Positions 27,824 to 36,772 of a stretch of DNA of 64,000 nucleotides are shown here, piece by piece. The position numbers and the translations under genes were made by a program. The stretch is taken from NCBI RefSeq assembly GCF_003233655.1, contig NZ_CP029830.1, positions 546,501-610,500 of the forward strand, written 5' to 3'. The notes beneath the pieces are model-generated. The model made no database searches, was not told the DNA's origin, and saw only the letters and a list, made by a program, of their open reading frames with translations. This stretch comes from Azospirillum ramasamyi. GTDB taxonomy: Bacteria > Pseudomonadota > Alphaproteobacteria > Azospirillales > Azospirillaceae. How positions within the stretch are numbered: position 1 is the stretch's first letter; the number at the start of each line of letters is the position of its first letter.

Positions 27824-28669
27824 TCACGCCGAGCGGCATTCGCAGCCTGGATTGCCAACGCCATCAAGAGTGTCACCTTCCTCAGCGCCGACATTCCAGA
27901 TGTAAATGTCTGGCAACGTCAGCGGGTCCTGAACCCAATCGACCACTGACTGGGCGAGCCTTTCCGCCTGCTCCGTGTCCAGCGTGTTCGGATAAGCAAT
28001 CCTGACGGCCGGAATGCCCTGCTCAAGAAGCGGCGACAAGCGCAGTTTGGCCTCGGAAGTTACGTCGTCGGCATGATGGGGGCCGTCGAGCTCCACGACA
28101 GCCACCCGTCCGGCGTGGAAGATCAGGAAGTCCGGCTCCAGGCGGCTCCGGCCGCCCTCACCCCTCCGGGCATGGGTGATCGCTGGCAACGGGGCCATCG
28201 TCACCCCCAGGCGCTTCAGGGCTTCGTAGAACCGCATCTCCGCGCCGGATCGGAAAATCAGCCCGTCATGGTTGACCGTCGGCCATTCGACGGCGCCCAG
28301 CTTCCCTTGATTGCTTCTCGGCGGCCCCGGAGCGACGAAGGCGTACACGATCTCGACGAACTCGTTTATCCCGCGCCTCTCCAAAGCCTGGAAGATCGCG
28401 TTCTTCATGGCATGGCCGCAGAACGTGGACTTGTCTTCGGGCAACTCCTCCTCGGGGACGTACAGATGAACCTCCCAGTGCCGCTTCGGGTCGGGACGTC
28501 GCTGGGATAGAACCTCGTAATAGGCATCCCCGTGTTCGCTGACCTCCTCGCTGGAGGCCAGCGCCAGCAGACGTGCCTCGACGGCTTTCCCAGCTGCCCG
28601 CATTGCACGCGCCGCAGCGGAGAGGATCTCGGAAGCCCTGCTCTCCATGGTTCCAGGGTGCAATGGCAT
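27824..28669 (-). CDS. PD-(D/E)XK nuclease-like protein (DUF559-type core)
   Basis: 281 residues. A C-terminal core of about 140-235 has GAEMRFYEAL, then RLEPDFLIF (D180), VAVVELDGPHH (E193, D195, H198, H199) and a final helix. This is the arrangement of DUF559/Vsr-like nucleases, where E-x-D-G-x-x-H is typical. The N-terminal half is a separate alpha/beta domain of unknown role. It is the promoter-proximal gene of the islet bracketed by the 80-bp repeats. Confidence 0.7.
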   Translation of the reverse strand: MPLHPGTMESRASEILSAAARAMRAAGKAVEARLLALASSEEVSEHGDAYYEVLSQRRPDPKRHWEVHLYVPEEELPEDKSTFCGHAMKNAIFQALERRGINEFVEIVYAFVAPGPPRSNQGKLGAVEWPTVNHDGLIFRSGAEMRFYEALKRLGVTMAPLPAITHARRGEGGRSRLEPDFLIFHAGRVAVVELDGPHHADDVTSEAKLRLSPLLEQGIPAVRIAYPNTLDTEQAERLAQSVVDWVQDPLTLPDIYIWNVGAEEGDTLDGVGNPGCECRSA

Positions 28670-28706
28670 AGATACAATGTCCCGTCTGTGAGACTTGGGT
28701 TGATCC

Positions 28707-28786
28707 CTATGCGGGGACCGGCCGCCGGGCCTGCCTCAGGGCGCCGTAGAGAAGCTCGAAGATCGCGTCGGCCTGGGCGTGCGCGT
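28707..28786 (-). repeat. 80-bp direct repeat, copy 2
   Basis: 3' end of the gene at 28707-29369. It matches 26814-26893 at 79 of 80 bases. The 1.89-kb spacing contains three genes on the same strand. Confidence 0.85.
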
Positions 28787-29369
28787 CTTCCGGGGAGAGC
28801 CTCTCCACGTGCCCGGCGAAGGCGGAGGCGTCGAAATTCGCCTTCGGCGACGAGGTCGCGTTCGCCCGGATGGCCCCGACGATCCGGTCGAGGAGCTTGC
28901 TCTCGCCGTCGTCGGAAGGAACCCCGTCGAAGGCGGGGTTCACGGTGATCCAGTCCCAGTCCACGCGGGCATGCTGGCGGCCGGTCGTCGCGTAGACGTA
29001 GGGGATGCCTCGCCGTTGGCACTCACCGTGCCAGGCGTTGAGGGCCGGGCGGTCGCCGTCCTTGAGCACCGCCCAGATCCGGTTCGGGAGATCGGGCGAG
29101 CGGGCAAGAGCATCGAGCGCCGGAAGCGTCGCGACCCGATGGCCGAGGTCAGCCAGCCGCGCGGCGAAGGCGCCCTGGTCGACGGTGGCGAGGGACGGCA
29201 TCTCGGCTCCGTCCTCCCGCAAGCGGGTGGCGAGCGCGATGCCGGTGCGGCTGCCAAGGGCGGCGGCCAGCGCCTCGGAGAGGTGCGAGGAGCCCACGGC
29301 GGGAAGGTCCGCCCGCAGGGAGCGCTTGAAAAAGGCGAGGTTGTCGTTCGTGAGGGCAAGCAGGGCCAT
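28707..29369 (-). CDS. Hypothetical protein with N-terminal 'GSSHLSEALAA' domain
   Basis: 220 residues. The N-terminus (DLPAVGSSHLSEALAAALGS, then RTGIALATRL) is homologous to that of the DUF3775 protein at 22253-23032. The C-terminal part is different (WDWITVNPAFDGVPSDDGES and a helical end) and is not recognised. The last 80 bp are duplicated at 26814-26893. The start is ATG 29369. Role unknown; a modular protein with a common targeting or DNA-related domain is plausible. Confidence 0.65.
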   Translation of the reverse strand: MALLALTNDNLAFFKRSLRADLPAVGSSHLSEALAAALGSRTGIALATRLREDGAEMPSLATVDQGAFAARLADLGHRVATLPALDALARSPDLPNRIWAVLKDGDRPALNAWHGECQRRGIPYVYATTGRQHARVDWDWITVNPAFDGVPSDDGESKLLDRIVGAIRANATSSPKANFDASAFAGHVERLSPEDAHAQADAIFELLYGALRQARRPVPA

Positions 29370-29806
29370 CTCGGATCCTAACGCTCGGTCGATGTCCGCC
29401 GATTACGCATCGACCGCGTGGGGATCGCGGCGGCTCACGAACCGTCCTCTTTAACCCGGGGGCAGGTCTGGTGGGACAACCGTACGCACGGTAGCAAACA
29501 GACTCGGCCAATGCAATCGCAATGGCCGATCGCCAGCAACCGCTGCATGAATTCAATGGGCCGCATCATCCGGCGGAGCGCGGTGGACAACAGGCTTTCA
29601 CGAAGGCGCCCATAGGAGACGACATGTGGAGTGCAGGCTCTGGAGCGGCCTCGCAGGCCAGCGCCACAACGGACACTCGGGCAGGTCGAGTTCCGCCTGA
29701 CCACGGCTGCCGTCGTGGGCCACCGCGCGGCTCGACTCCGCCAACAAAAATCTGCTACTCAGAGGTCATGCCGCAGGAACTTACACTCGCATAGGCCATC
29801 AACACC
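29370..29806. other. Intergenic stretch, divergent promoters
   Basis: About 440 bp between divergent genes. Apart from the conserved upstream sequence near 29397-29426 (see 23067-23098), I see no gene, hairpin or repeat. Confidence 0.5.
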
Positions 29807-30619
29807 GTGTCGCCCACAATCTCTACCTCGATGGCTGCCCGCGATGTCTCTGGTCAGGTGGTGCAAATCCGCATCAACCGGTACGATGCGGAGTATGATA
29901 GCTCCCTAGACGCCGCGATGCTCGATGCCTTGGTTGGCCAGATTGAGAAATTCTGGAAGCCGAAGCTGGATCTGGGAGCCCTGATCGAACGCGATGCAGA
30001 TCTGAATTGGGACTGGCGCGGGCAGGTGCTCACCCCAGCCTTCACAGAGGTGGGAACCCTCGAACCGCGCGGCGGAACGTTGCTTGTTCTGGAAAGCGAG
30101 CGGGATCCTCACCAGCCTGAAGCCGTCGCTCGGGTCATCTACGACTGGAAGACACGCCATCTGCCCCGACAGACCAAGCAGCGCGGTCGACCGCCGGTCA
30201 AGCCACTCGCCGCCTATGTGGATACCCTTGCGGTAGCACCTTGGAATCGGGCAGAGGCACCGCCTCCCGCACGGGTTCGAGAATTGGGCAGACTGCTGCT
30301 GTTTGGCGCGATCCTGCTTTCGCACGAGAATGGACATGGCGGACGGATTGCGCTTCATGCGGCGCCACTCGCCGAAAGCTGGTACCAAGCGGCCCTGCCT
30401 GGGGCCAAGTTTGAATATGACCGCCAAGAAATCGGGGATCTCCAGGACGCATCCGGCAACCACGCTCCCTATGTAGAGGTTGATGACTCTGTAGCCTGGA
30501 CGTACTGTACCAACACCCTGGCGTCCATCCAGGATGCTCGCGGTATCGCTTCTGTCGTCAATGGAAACGTGGTGAACACCTTGGCCCGGCTCGGTATGAA
30601 CTTGCAGGGATTGCCTTGA
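29807..30619 (+). CDS. Hypothetical protein paired with the ImmA/IrrE gene
   Basis: 270 residues from GTG 29807, or 262 from ATG 29831. Neither start has a clear ribosome binding site. The product has no motif I recognise; it is a mixed alpha/beta sequence with GTLLVLESERDPHQPEAVAR and a basic loop (RQTKQRGRPPVKPLA). It ends 12 bp before the metallopeptidase gene, which argues for a functional pair. Confidence 0.6.
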   Translation: MSPTISTSMAARDVSGQVVQIRINRYDAEYDSSLDAAMLDALVGQIEKFWKPKLDLGALIERDADLNWDWRGQVLTPAFTEVGTLEPRGGTLLVLESERDPHQPEAVARVIYDWKTRHLPRQTKQRGRPPVKPLAAYVDTLAVAPWNRAEAPPPARVRELGRLLLFGAILLSHENGHGGRIALHAAPLAESWYQAALPGAKFEYDRQEIGDLQDASGNHAPYVEVDDSVAWTYCTNTLASIQDARGIASVVNGNVVNTLARLGMNLQGLP

Positions 30620-30631
30620 GGAGCTCATCGA

Positions 30632-32023
30632 ATGACCACCGTTGAACGGCCGCTTCGTTGCGGAAGCGATGATTCGGATATCCCGGTCGGGCTCGGTCGG
30701 GACCGGTTCCCGACGAGCAGCGCTCCCATCGAGGTTGGCGACCAGGAGGACTTTGTCCTCAGCCTGGATCAACCGCGAAACCAACGCCGCCTGCCGGGCG
30801 CAGTGGAAGTGGCCGTACGCTATCGCGGCGAGACGTTGCTCAAGGGCCAAGTGGATCCAGAGGCGTTTCTCGACGACTTGGCGAAGAAATGGCGCAACCT
30901 GCTGAAGGACCCCTCTCCAGAGGTCAAAATCGGCAGTCTCCTGGGCAATCTATATGCCACGGTACTCGTCCTCCGTCGGTCCGGAGTAACGCTCACCTTG
31001 TGGGCGACCCAGAACGGTGTCTTGAAGCTCGTCTGCGTCCCGTTCGAGGCCGCTCTGGAGACACTGGAGGAGTTCGGCCATGCCATCGCCGTGCGCCTTC
31101 CGGCCGATTGCTCCGCCGTCCATGCCTGGCGCGAGCGTCTGCCACGGGACCGCAACGGGCTGGCGACCGTGGACGCCCAGTTGCTCGAGTTGCCGCTGAG
31201 TCTGGTCGGCAGGCTGAACTTCGAGCCGGTGACCGACCCTCGCGACCTGGCATTCCCAGGCGACCTGCGCATGGCCGCGCGCCTCGCCTATGTTTCCGAA
31301 ATCAATGTCGAAGTCCTGCGGGTTGCGCTCGACGCGATCCGCGCCCACGCCCCGGTCGATACCCCGGCACTGGATGCCCTCAGCAACGAGGCCATGGCGG
31401 CAAAGGCATCGGACCTCGATGAACTCCGCAAGCCGTATGAGCAGGGCCACACCGTCGCGAAGTGGGTGCGGAACAGACTGGCCCTGCCCGAGGGCCGGAT
31501 AGACATCGAGGGGATGCTCAGGGGCTGGGGTGTGGCGATAGAGGACATCGACCTCGGCACGTCACTCATTGACGCCATCGCGGCCTGGGGCGACCATGGG
31601 CCGGTGGTGATCGTGAACCGTGCGGGCAAGCGGTCGGGCAGCCCCCGCGGGCGCCGCGCCACGATGGCGCACGAACTGTGCCACCTGCTGATCGATCGCT
31701 CCGGGGCACTACCGGTGGCGGAGGCCCAAGGGAACAGGGTGCGAACCGATCAAACCGTCGAGGCCCGCGCGAACGCTTTCGGCGCCGAACTGCTGCTGCC
31801 CACCGAGGTCGCCGCGCGGACGCTTCGCCAGACAGGCGATATCGAGATGGCAGTCGAGGAACTCATGAATCGCTTCGACGTCAGCCTCCTGTTGGCATTG
31901 CGGCAGATGGACAACTACGACGGTGACACTGGGGGTCCGCTTCCAGAGCAGAAGATGGAGATCGCGCGCTTGATCGAGCAGTCCAAGGCGGGTGGCATCG
32001 ATTGGAGCCGATCCTGGCGATGA
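30632..32023 (+). CDS. ImmA/IrrE-type metallo-endopeptidase
   Basis: 463 residues. ATG 30632 has AGGAG 9 bp upstream. The C-terminal third carries the zinc signature HELCHLL (H347, H351) followed by an EARANAFGAELLLP helix, the hallmark of ImmA/IrrE peptidases. In phage ICEBs1 and Deinococcus such enzymes cleave a repressor after stress. The N-terminal ~300 residues are a separate, unrecognised domain; ahead of the peptidase an EGMLRGWGVAIEDIDLG segment resembles the usual linker. The gene follows the 29807 gene by 12 bp. The repressor target is not evident; no XRE gene adjoins. Confidence 0.8.
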   Translation: MTTVERPLRCGSDDSDIPVGLGRDRFPTSSAPIEVGDQEDFVLSLDQPRNQRRLPGAVEVAVRYRGETLLKGQVDPEAFLDDLAKKWRNLLKDPSPEVKIGSLLGNLYATVLVLRRSGVTLTLWATQNGVLKLVCVPFEAALETLEEFGHAIAVRLPADCSAVHAWRERLPRDRNGLATVDAQLLELPLSLVGRLNFEPVTDPRDLAFPGDLRMAARLAYVSEINVEVLRVALDAIRAHAPVDTPALDALSNEAMAAKASDLDELRKPYEQGHTVAKWVRNRLALPEGRIDIEGMLRGWGVAIEDIDLGTSLIDAIAAWGDHGPVVIVNRAGKRSGSPRGRRATMAHELCHLLIDRSGALPVAEAQGNRVRTDQTVEARANAFGAELLLPTEVAARTLRQTGDIEMAVEELMNRFDVSLLLALRQMDNYDGDTGGPLPEQKMEIARLIEQSKAGGIDWSRSWR

Positions 32024-32195
32024 CATAGGGCGCCCCGCGTGCTTGTCATTCCCGGTTCGTAGCTCGTGGGCCTACCCGCCGCGCGCCGCGGGCGTGGCGA
32101 AGCCGAGGCGCGGTTCACTCAGACATCAGCCTCGCTTCCATTTTAAATTATTGTGTACCAGCGCTCAGGAAAATGGATTTTATCTATCAACGCAA
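32024..32195. other. Short AT-rich intergenic region
   Basis: The GC-rich sequence changes to AT-rich near 32135 (TTTTAAATTATTGTG). Convergent gene ends lie on both sides. No terminator hairpin is clear. Confidence 0.4.
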
Positions 32196-32522
32196 TCAAA
32201 ATACCGAAATTCGGTCAATCTTCTTTGTTTCCTTTTGATTAATTCCATCAATAGCATCCTTTGTCCGCTTGTCTTCTTCCGGTTGGCGAGTGACTTTCGG
32301 TGGCGTAGGCGGTGGGAAGAGGCTTTCTTTAGAAGGTCGAGCGGAGCCGTCTGGATTATTGGACGGCGGCGCAGGCTTGCAAATGAAGGCCGGGCAGACA
32401 AAGTCGAAGGTCGCCATGGCCGCGGCCTTGATCGTCTCCTCGGCGGCCACGGTGATTCCCGTAAACAGCACAAAACCAACGAGACTCCTCACGCCGGTAT
32501 GTTGCTTGATCCATTCGATCAT
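32196..32522 (-). CDS. Small membrane protein
   Basis: About 108 residues from ATG 32522 (or 124 from ATG 32570). One long hydrophobic segment (SLVGFVLFTGITVAAEETIK), then AAMATFDFVCPAFICKP, then a Pro/Lys-rich tail. Lower GC than its surroundings, suggesting foreign origin. Neither start has a good ribosome binding site, so it may be a fragment. No family recognised. Confidence 0.45.
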   Translation of the reverse strand: MIEWIKQHTGVRSLVGFVLFTGITVAAEETIKAAAMATFDFVCPAFICKPAPPSNNPDGSARPSKESLFPPPTPPKVTRQPEEDKRTKDAIDGINQKETKKIDRISVF

Positions 32523-32570
32523 GGAAGGTGCGGCCCTGTACCCGATTTTCGACGGCGCCAATTTTATCAT

Positions 32571-33200
32571 AGTCGATGGTTGTTCACGAACCTATCACCA
32601 GCCCGCAACCCGCACCTCCCCATCTGCATCTGATACTTCGACGGTGGGTGTACCACCGGCGCAGACCCGGAAGCTCGTCCACCGGGACGAGAGACAACCG
32701 CGCTTGGAAGCATTTCACGCATGCTTCACCTATGCCCATCCCAGTCTGCGATGTTCACTGCCAAGCTGAGCCAGTGGCTCACTCCTGTTCCCGGCCGATG
32801 CTCCATCCCATTCCCTGCCGATCGCCCTCCGGATTGGCGGAAGCTGGAGCCCCACGTCGGCGCGGGAGGCAGGCACTGCCGAATAGTCTTTTATTCTGGG
32901 GCTCATTTTTCCTATAAGCCATTGATAGATATGTAATCATCTGAAAATCCATTACCCCGGCCCGGCCTGAGAGCGGCAGCCTGCCGACCTGCACCAGCAG
33001 CCTGCCGGGCGCATCCGGGCGGACGACCGTCTCGCACGCGGCCTGGCTTCGCGCCTGCCACGGCGGAGACACCGCTCCACCGGCCGAGCCGGAGCCCAGC
33101 CTGCGGGGCGCCGACACGCGAGCATTTCCCCGGCCGAACCGGTTGCACTTCATGCCGCCGTTCATACCCGCCGCGCGCCTGGAAACCGCGTAGCCGCCGG
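32571..33200. other. Non-coding stretch with a dispersed repeat
   Basis: About 630 bp with no convincing gene. It holds one copy of an AT-rich dispersed repeat (32856-32948) and a GC-rich part (32950-33200) with no reading frame of coding character. Confidence 0.5.
32856..32948 (+). repeat. Dispersed repeat, copy R1
   Basis: It begins with CGGCGCGGGAGGCAGGCACT, identical to part of 55212-55236, then a small stem (GAATA/TATTC), then CTGGGGCTCATTTTTCC and AAGCCATTGA. Three relatives lie at 54480-54560, 54945-55025 and 55212-55310. The 55.2-kb copy keeps the stem with different pairing bases (GACTAA/TTAGTC). Confidence 0.65.
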
Positions 33201-33887
33201 TTACCGTTCCCTCCCGGCCCGCCCCTGGCGCAGGTGGGCGTCCTTCTCGACAACGCGCAGCTTCGCCCTGGCGCGGTGGTACGCCTGCCAATCCGCTGCC
33301 AGTGCGGCGTCCACCAGCCTCGGCACGAACTGGTTGTCCGCCGGTGCCGTCACGTGGCTGCCGTCCGGGGAGATCCTGCGCTCGGCCAGGAAGGCCGTCG
33401 CCAGCGCCACGAAGGTGTGCGGCGGCGCATGGTCGACATGGCATTCGGAAGGCGACACCGGCACGCCGGTGAGCGCGCACGGCACCCGGCCATCGGTGTC
33501 GGCGTGCTCCTCGAAGAAGCGCCTCCTGAACGCCATGGCGTCCCCGTTGATCGCCTCCCTCATCGCCTGCCGCATCTCCATAAGCCTGCTCGGCCCCTTG
33601 CCGTCGATGGCCCACCTGAACGAGAAGTCGGTGGCCGACCCGTCCACGCGATCGATCCAGAAACAGGGGTGCTTCCCCTTAGGTGGCTTGTCGACACGGA
33701 ACCGGGCAACGCCAGCCCCACGCTTATCCGCGGCTTCGGGATGTCGGTCGAGCAGCCAGAGCAGCTGGCTGGCGTGCGGTTCCGGGATAACGGCGCCCAC
33801 CGGATACGCATGCAGGATGGCGCGGTAGTAATCCTTCGCTGCCGCATTCGAGCGGAATGCGAGCGGGCCGATGTCGATGGCGGGCAT
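33201..33887 (-). CDS. DUF3223 protein with HNH-like segment
   Basis: 228 residues. ATG 33887 has AGGAG 8 bp upstream. The first ~110 residues fit DUF3223 (AKDYYRAILHAYPVGAVI, then LLDRHPEAADKRGAGVARF, then CFWIDRVDGSATDFSF). The second half has CALTGVPVSPSECHVDHAPP, an HNH-like zinc/histidine motif suggesting a nuclease. It starts 5 bp after the stop of the upstream gene, so the two form an operon. Confidence 0.7.
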   Translation of the reverse strand: MPAIDIGPLAFRSNAAAKDYYRAILHAYPVGAVIPEPHASQLLWLLDRHPEAADKRGAGVARFRVDKPPKGKHPCFWIDRVDGSATDFSFRWAIDGKGPSRLMEMRQAMREAINGDAMAFRRRFFEEHADTDGRVPCALTGVPVSPSECHVDHAPPHTFVALATAFLAERRISPDGSHVTAPADNQFVPRLVDAALAADWQAYHRARAKLRVVEKDAHLRQGRAGRER

Positions 33888-33892
33888 ATTCG

Positions 33893-35389
33893 TTACTCCT
33901 CCACGGTTTCGGTTTGCAGGGGAATGTCGACGTCGTCGAAGCAGCCGGTCCTCATCCGATCCGGCCCATCGCGGAAATCCTGGATTGCCTGCTGAGCGCG
34001 GCCGTCGGCCAACTCCATCTGGCGCGCCATGAACGCCTTGAAGGTGGCGAGGTGGTGGACGGCGCTGTCCTCGAGCGCACCTCGGACTGTGAACGCCTTC
34101 TCCGGTGGATGCGCGTACCCGAACACCAGGCCCGCTTCGACATGCGCGGCGGCCGTGCCCGGCGGGGCTTCGGTGAAACCCGGCTCCGGGCGGTCGGCCC
34201 GATCGCCCCATGTCCCAATGACATGGAAGACCGAGCCGCCCAACGCGCGCTCGATGCCACTCAGGGACAGCCTCTCGACGAACCCGGCGTCCTCGAAGCC
34301 GAAGGGGTCGTCCTCGGGAAAGCGGCCGTAGGGGCCTGTCGGCAGCGACTTCCCCGCCGGGACGCGAACGGTCACGCGAACCCATGGTCCGCCCTCACTG
34401 GTCTGAAAGTCGTCCATGATCTCGTCGTCCCGCACTGACGGGATGCCGTAACGGAGCAGGCATCTGGCGTCGTCGAGCGACCGGCCGCGCTCGACGACGC
34501 CGTACCAGGGCGCGAGCATGAAGTAGCCGGTCGGCACCTGGTCACCCTTCAGTTTGGCGATGCCGAAATGGACGCGCTCCAGCATCACCAGATCCACCTC
34601 GCGCCAGCCTCCGCTCTCGTCCCTGGCCTCACAGGCCATGCGGCCGATCTCGTTGAACAGCAGCGGCACCGAGGGAGCGTTGTCCAGCTGGTCGGCGGAC
34701 GGATGCCCGAGGCACCAGCCATCGTCCTCCGGCCCACCGCCGCTCCGGTATGCTTCCCGCCGCCGGGTCTCGTCCAGGTACCAGTCGAGCTTTGCCCGCG
34801 CCGAGATGGCAGCGACGACCCCCCGCAACTGCTCCAGGAGGCGATGGTAGCCACCGGTCGTGTTCTCGTCGAACGACGGCACTCCCGTTTGGGACGGGCT
34901 CCAAGGCGTGTTCACGACCAGATCCAGGACAGCTCGGTCAACGTCGAGGTCAGCCATCTCGGCGGCCGTCTCGGCCAGTGCCAGATACTGCTTCGGATCC
35001 CGGGCCAGCCGCCTCATCGCCGCCTCATTGCCGTCCTTCGGCGGGCGGAACCGGCTCAGCCGCTTCTCATCCCCGTCCGCGCTCACCCCGGCCCTTCTGG
35101 TGAGGTCCTGGAGCGGCTTGAGATGGCGCGGCCGCGCTTTCTTCAACGCCCCGATCAACGGCTTCAGGTTTCTGGCCAGCTGCATCGCGGCCTTCGGCGC
35201 TATCGGTGTCGGGGCGCTCCTAAGCGCAGCCCTCGCCCTTTCCGCCTTCGAAGCCAGCTTCCTTGCCATGCGCTCCGGATCGGAACGGTCGCTTCGCGCT
35301 TTCCCTGCTGGATCATGGTCGGTAACGGGCCGCCCGGTCCTCAAGGCGTCTTCTTCGTCGATGCCTTCCGTCATCTCGTCCTCCGTCAT
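33893..35389 (-). CDS. Hypothetical protein, 498 aa
   Basis: ATG 35389 (TEDEMTEGIDEEDALRTGRP follows) with GGTGG about 6 bp upstream; a start at 35467 would add 26 residues. An acidic then basic N-terminus, a helical region (LARNLKPLIGALKKARPRHL), and a large mixed domain rich in Trp and Gly. No family recognised. It is promoter-proximal to the DUF3223-HNH gene. Two direct copies of TTGAACAGGTT at 35472-35482 and 35495-35505 lie upstream and could be an operator. Confidence 0.6.
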   Translation of the reverse strand: MTEDEMTEGIDEEDALRTGRPVTDHDPAGKARSDRSDPERMARKLASKAERARAALRSAPTPIAPKAAMQLARNLKPLIGALKKARPRHLKPLQDLTRRAGVSADGDEKRLSRFRPPKDGNEAAMRRLARDPKQYLALAETAAEMADLDVDRAVLDLVVNTPWSPSQTGVPSFDENTTGGYHRLLEQLRGVVAAISARAKLDWYLDETRRREAYRSGGGPEDDGWCLGHPSADQLDNAPSVPLLFNEIGRMACEARDESGGWREVDLVMLERVHFGIAKLKGDQVPTGYFMLAPWYGVVERGRSLDDARCLLRYGIPSVRDDEIMDDFQTSEGGPWVRVTVRVPAGKSLPTGPYGRFPEDDPFGFEDAGFVERLSLSGIERALGGSVFHVIGTWGDRADRPEPGFTEAPPGTAAAHVEAGLVFGYAHPPEKAFTVRGALEDSAVHHLATFKAFMARQMELADGRAQQAIQDFRDGPDRMRTGCFDDVDIPLQTETVEE

Positions 35390-35471
35390 GCCGCCACCGT
35401 CGGCGACATCGGAGATGCTGCCCGAACATGGACGAGCATACCTGTTGGATGGACAGATTATCGGCATAAAA

Positions 35472-35505
35472 TTGAACAGGTTATTTGGCTATAGTTGAAC
35501 AGGTT
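35472..35505. repeat. Two direct repeats of TTGAACAGGTT
   Basis: Copies at 35472-35482 and 35495-35505, start-to-start 23 bp (about two helical turns). They sit upstream of the 33893-35389 gene and next to the left junction of the truncated tnpB. Confidence 0.5.
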
Positions 35506-35520
35506 TAAGGGGCAGGTTCC

Positions 35521-36219
35521 TTGCTGGCCGCCGCCAGGCAGTGGAAGGGACGTCCGCAAGGCCAAGCGGCCATCCTGGCCGGGAAGAAGAAGGGCTCCCG
35601 CAACCGGGCCAAGGCCCGGCAGGCGCTGGCCCGCTTCGAGGCGAGGCTGCGCCGCCGCCGCCAGGACGGCCTGCACAAGGCGACGGCCGTGATCGCCCGG
35701 TCGTACCGGCTGGTCGTGGTCGAGGATCTGAAGGTGAGGAACATGACGGCCTCCGCTGCGGGGACCGTCGAGGAGCCCGGCGTGAACGTGAAGGCCAAGG
35801 CCGGGCTGAACAGAGCGATGCTCGATGTCGCGCCGGGAACCGTGCGGCGGATGCTCGAGTACAAGGTGAAGCGGCACGGCGGGAAGCTGGTGGCGGTCGA
35901 CCCGCGTTCCACCAGCCAGACCTGCTCGTGCTGCGGACGGCATCCCAAGGATGCCCCGGAGACGGCTCACCTGCCGCACGGCCGTGTCTCGCGGGAACGG
36001 TTCGTGTGCCCGCTGTGCAGCTTCGCGAGCGACGCCGACCTGAATGCCGCACGCAACATCCTGGCCAGGGGCAAGCTGGCCATCAACGACAACGTCGACG
36101 ACCTGGTCGTCACCGCCGGTGGATCGCCGGTGGAAGCCTGCGGAGCCCTCGGCACTGGCCGGGCCATGCAGCAGGAACCAAAGAAACGTCAGCCAAGCGG
36201 CCTTCCAAAAGCCGCGTAA
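35521..36219 (+). pseudogene. tnpB: 5'-truncated tnpB (IS200/IS605 type)
   Basis: From about 35578 on, the translation is ~90% identical to the second half of the full TnpB at 43062-44351 (KKKGSRNRAKARQALARFEA onwards). The RuvC-I aspartate (GLDLGV in the full copy) is missing. RuvC-II (VVVEDLKVRNM), the zinc finger (CSCCG, CPLC) and RuvC-III (DADLNAARN) remain. It cannot be an active nuclease, but the right end with its hairpin is intact. A substitution of Ser for Tyr is seen before TSQTCSCCG. Confidence 0.85.
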
Positions 36220-36258
36220 CCGACGGAAGCCCCGCCGTTCTCGGCGGGGAGGATCACG
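36220..36258 (+). ncRNA. IS605-type right end; 3' part of a putative TnpB guide (omega) RNA
   Basis: Directly after the tnpB stop is a hairpin (CCCCGCCG 36230-36237 / CGGCGGGG 36242-36249, TTCT loop) and the end GAGGATCACG. The same sequence follows the full tnpB at 43061-43020 and then diverges. In TnpB systems the guide RNA scaffold covers this right end and the guide is the adjoining flank, here beginning near TAGTCGCGGACG. Confidence 0.6.
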
Positions 36259-36410
36259 TAGTCGCGGACGATGGTCTTGGCCGTCTCGAAGTCATTGTTA
36301 AGAAGGCACTCACATGCCTCCTCCACCAGTGCCTTGCGGAACTCCGGATCACGATCGGCACGCGCCTTGATCGTTTCCTTGAAGTCACGGGTTAGTGCCA
36401 TCGTATCCAT
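36256..36410 (-). pseudogene. Truncated HTH-antitoxin gene, cut by the tnpB element
   Basis: ATG 36410 (or 36401). The start MALTRDFKETIKARADRDPE, then EACECLLNNDFETAKTIVRD, matches the N-terminal part of the small HTH antitoxins found with RelE/HigB-type toxins. Translation then runs into the element's right end, so the helix-turn-helix half is lost. No toxin gene is adjacent; the remaining half is not elsewhere in the window. Confidence 0.65.
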
Positions 36411-36421
36411 TTCGTCTTCTC

Positions 36422-36772
36422 TCAAGCCGCCTCGGTGAGTTCGACCTTATGCCCTTCAGGATCCTGGACCACAGCCCTCCTGCCCCATGAGGTCATCTTC
36501 GGGGGACTCAGCAGAATCCCATCCGCCGACACGGCCGCCTGAACGGCATCGCTGAGCGATTCCACAACGAACCCAAGACGGGTGTCGCGGGTTCCACCGG
36601 CACCCTGCTGGAGCGGGTAGATCTCGAAGACCGATCCACCGACATCGCAGGCATGATGCTCCGGCCCACTACCGTGCCGCTCCTTGTGAAAGCGCATGCC
36701 CAGGGATCCATAGAACCGAGCGAGCCTATCCGGTTCGCTGGCCCGGAGAACGACGAGGTTGATGCTGATCAT
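36422..36772 (-). CDS. VOC (glyoxalase/bleomycin-resistance) family protein
   Basis: 116 residues, one complete VOC module with two beta-alpha-beta-beta-beta repeats (ISINLVVLRASEPDRLARFY; TRLGFVVESLSDAVQA; DPEGHKVEL). VOC proteins bind a metal and act on small molecules or sequester drugs; the substrate here is unknown. The start overlaps the stop of the upstream XRE gene (ATGA at 36772-36769), so the two are coupled. Confidence 0.8.
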   Translation of the reverse strand: MISINLVVLRASEPDRLARFYGSLGMRFHKERHGSGPEHHACDVGGSVFEIYPLQQGAGGTRDTRLGFVVESLSDAVQAAVSADGILLSPPKMTSWGRRAVVQDPEGHKVELTEAA

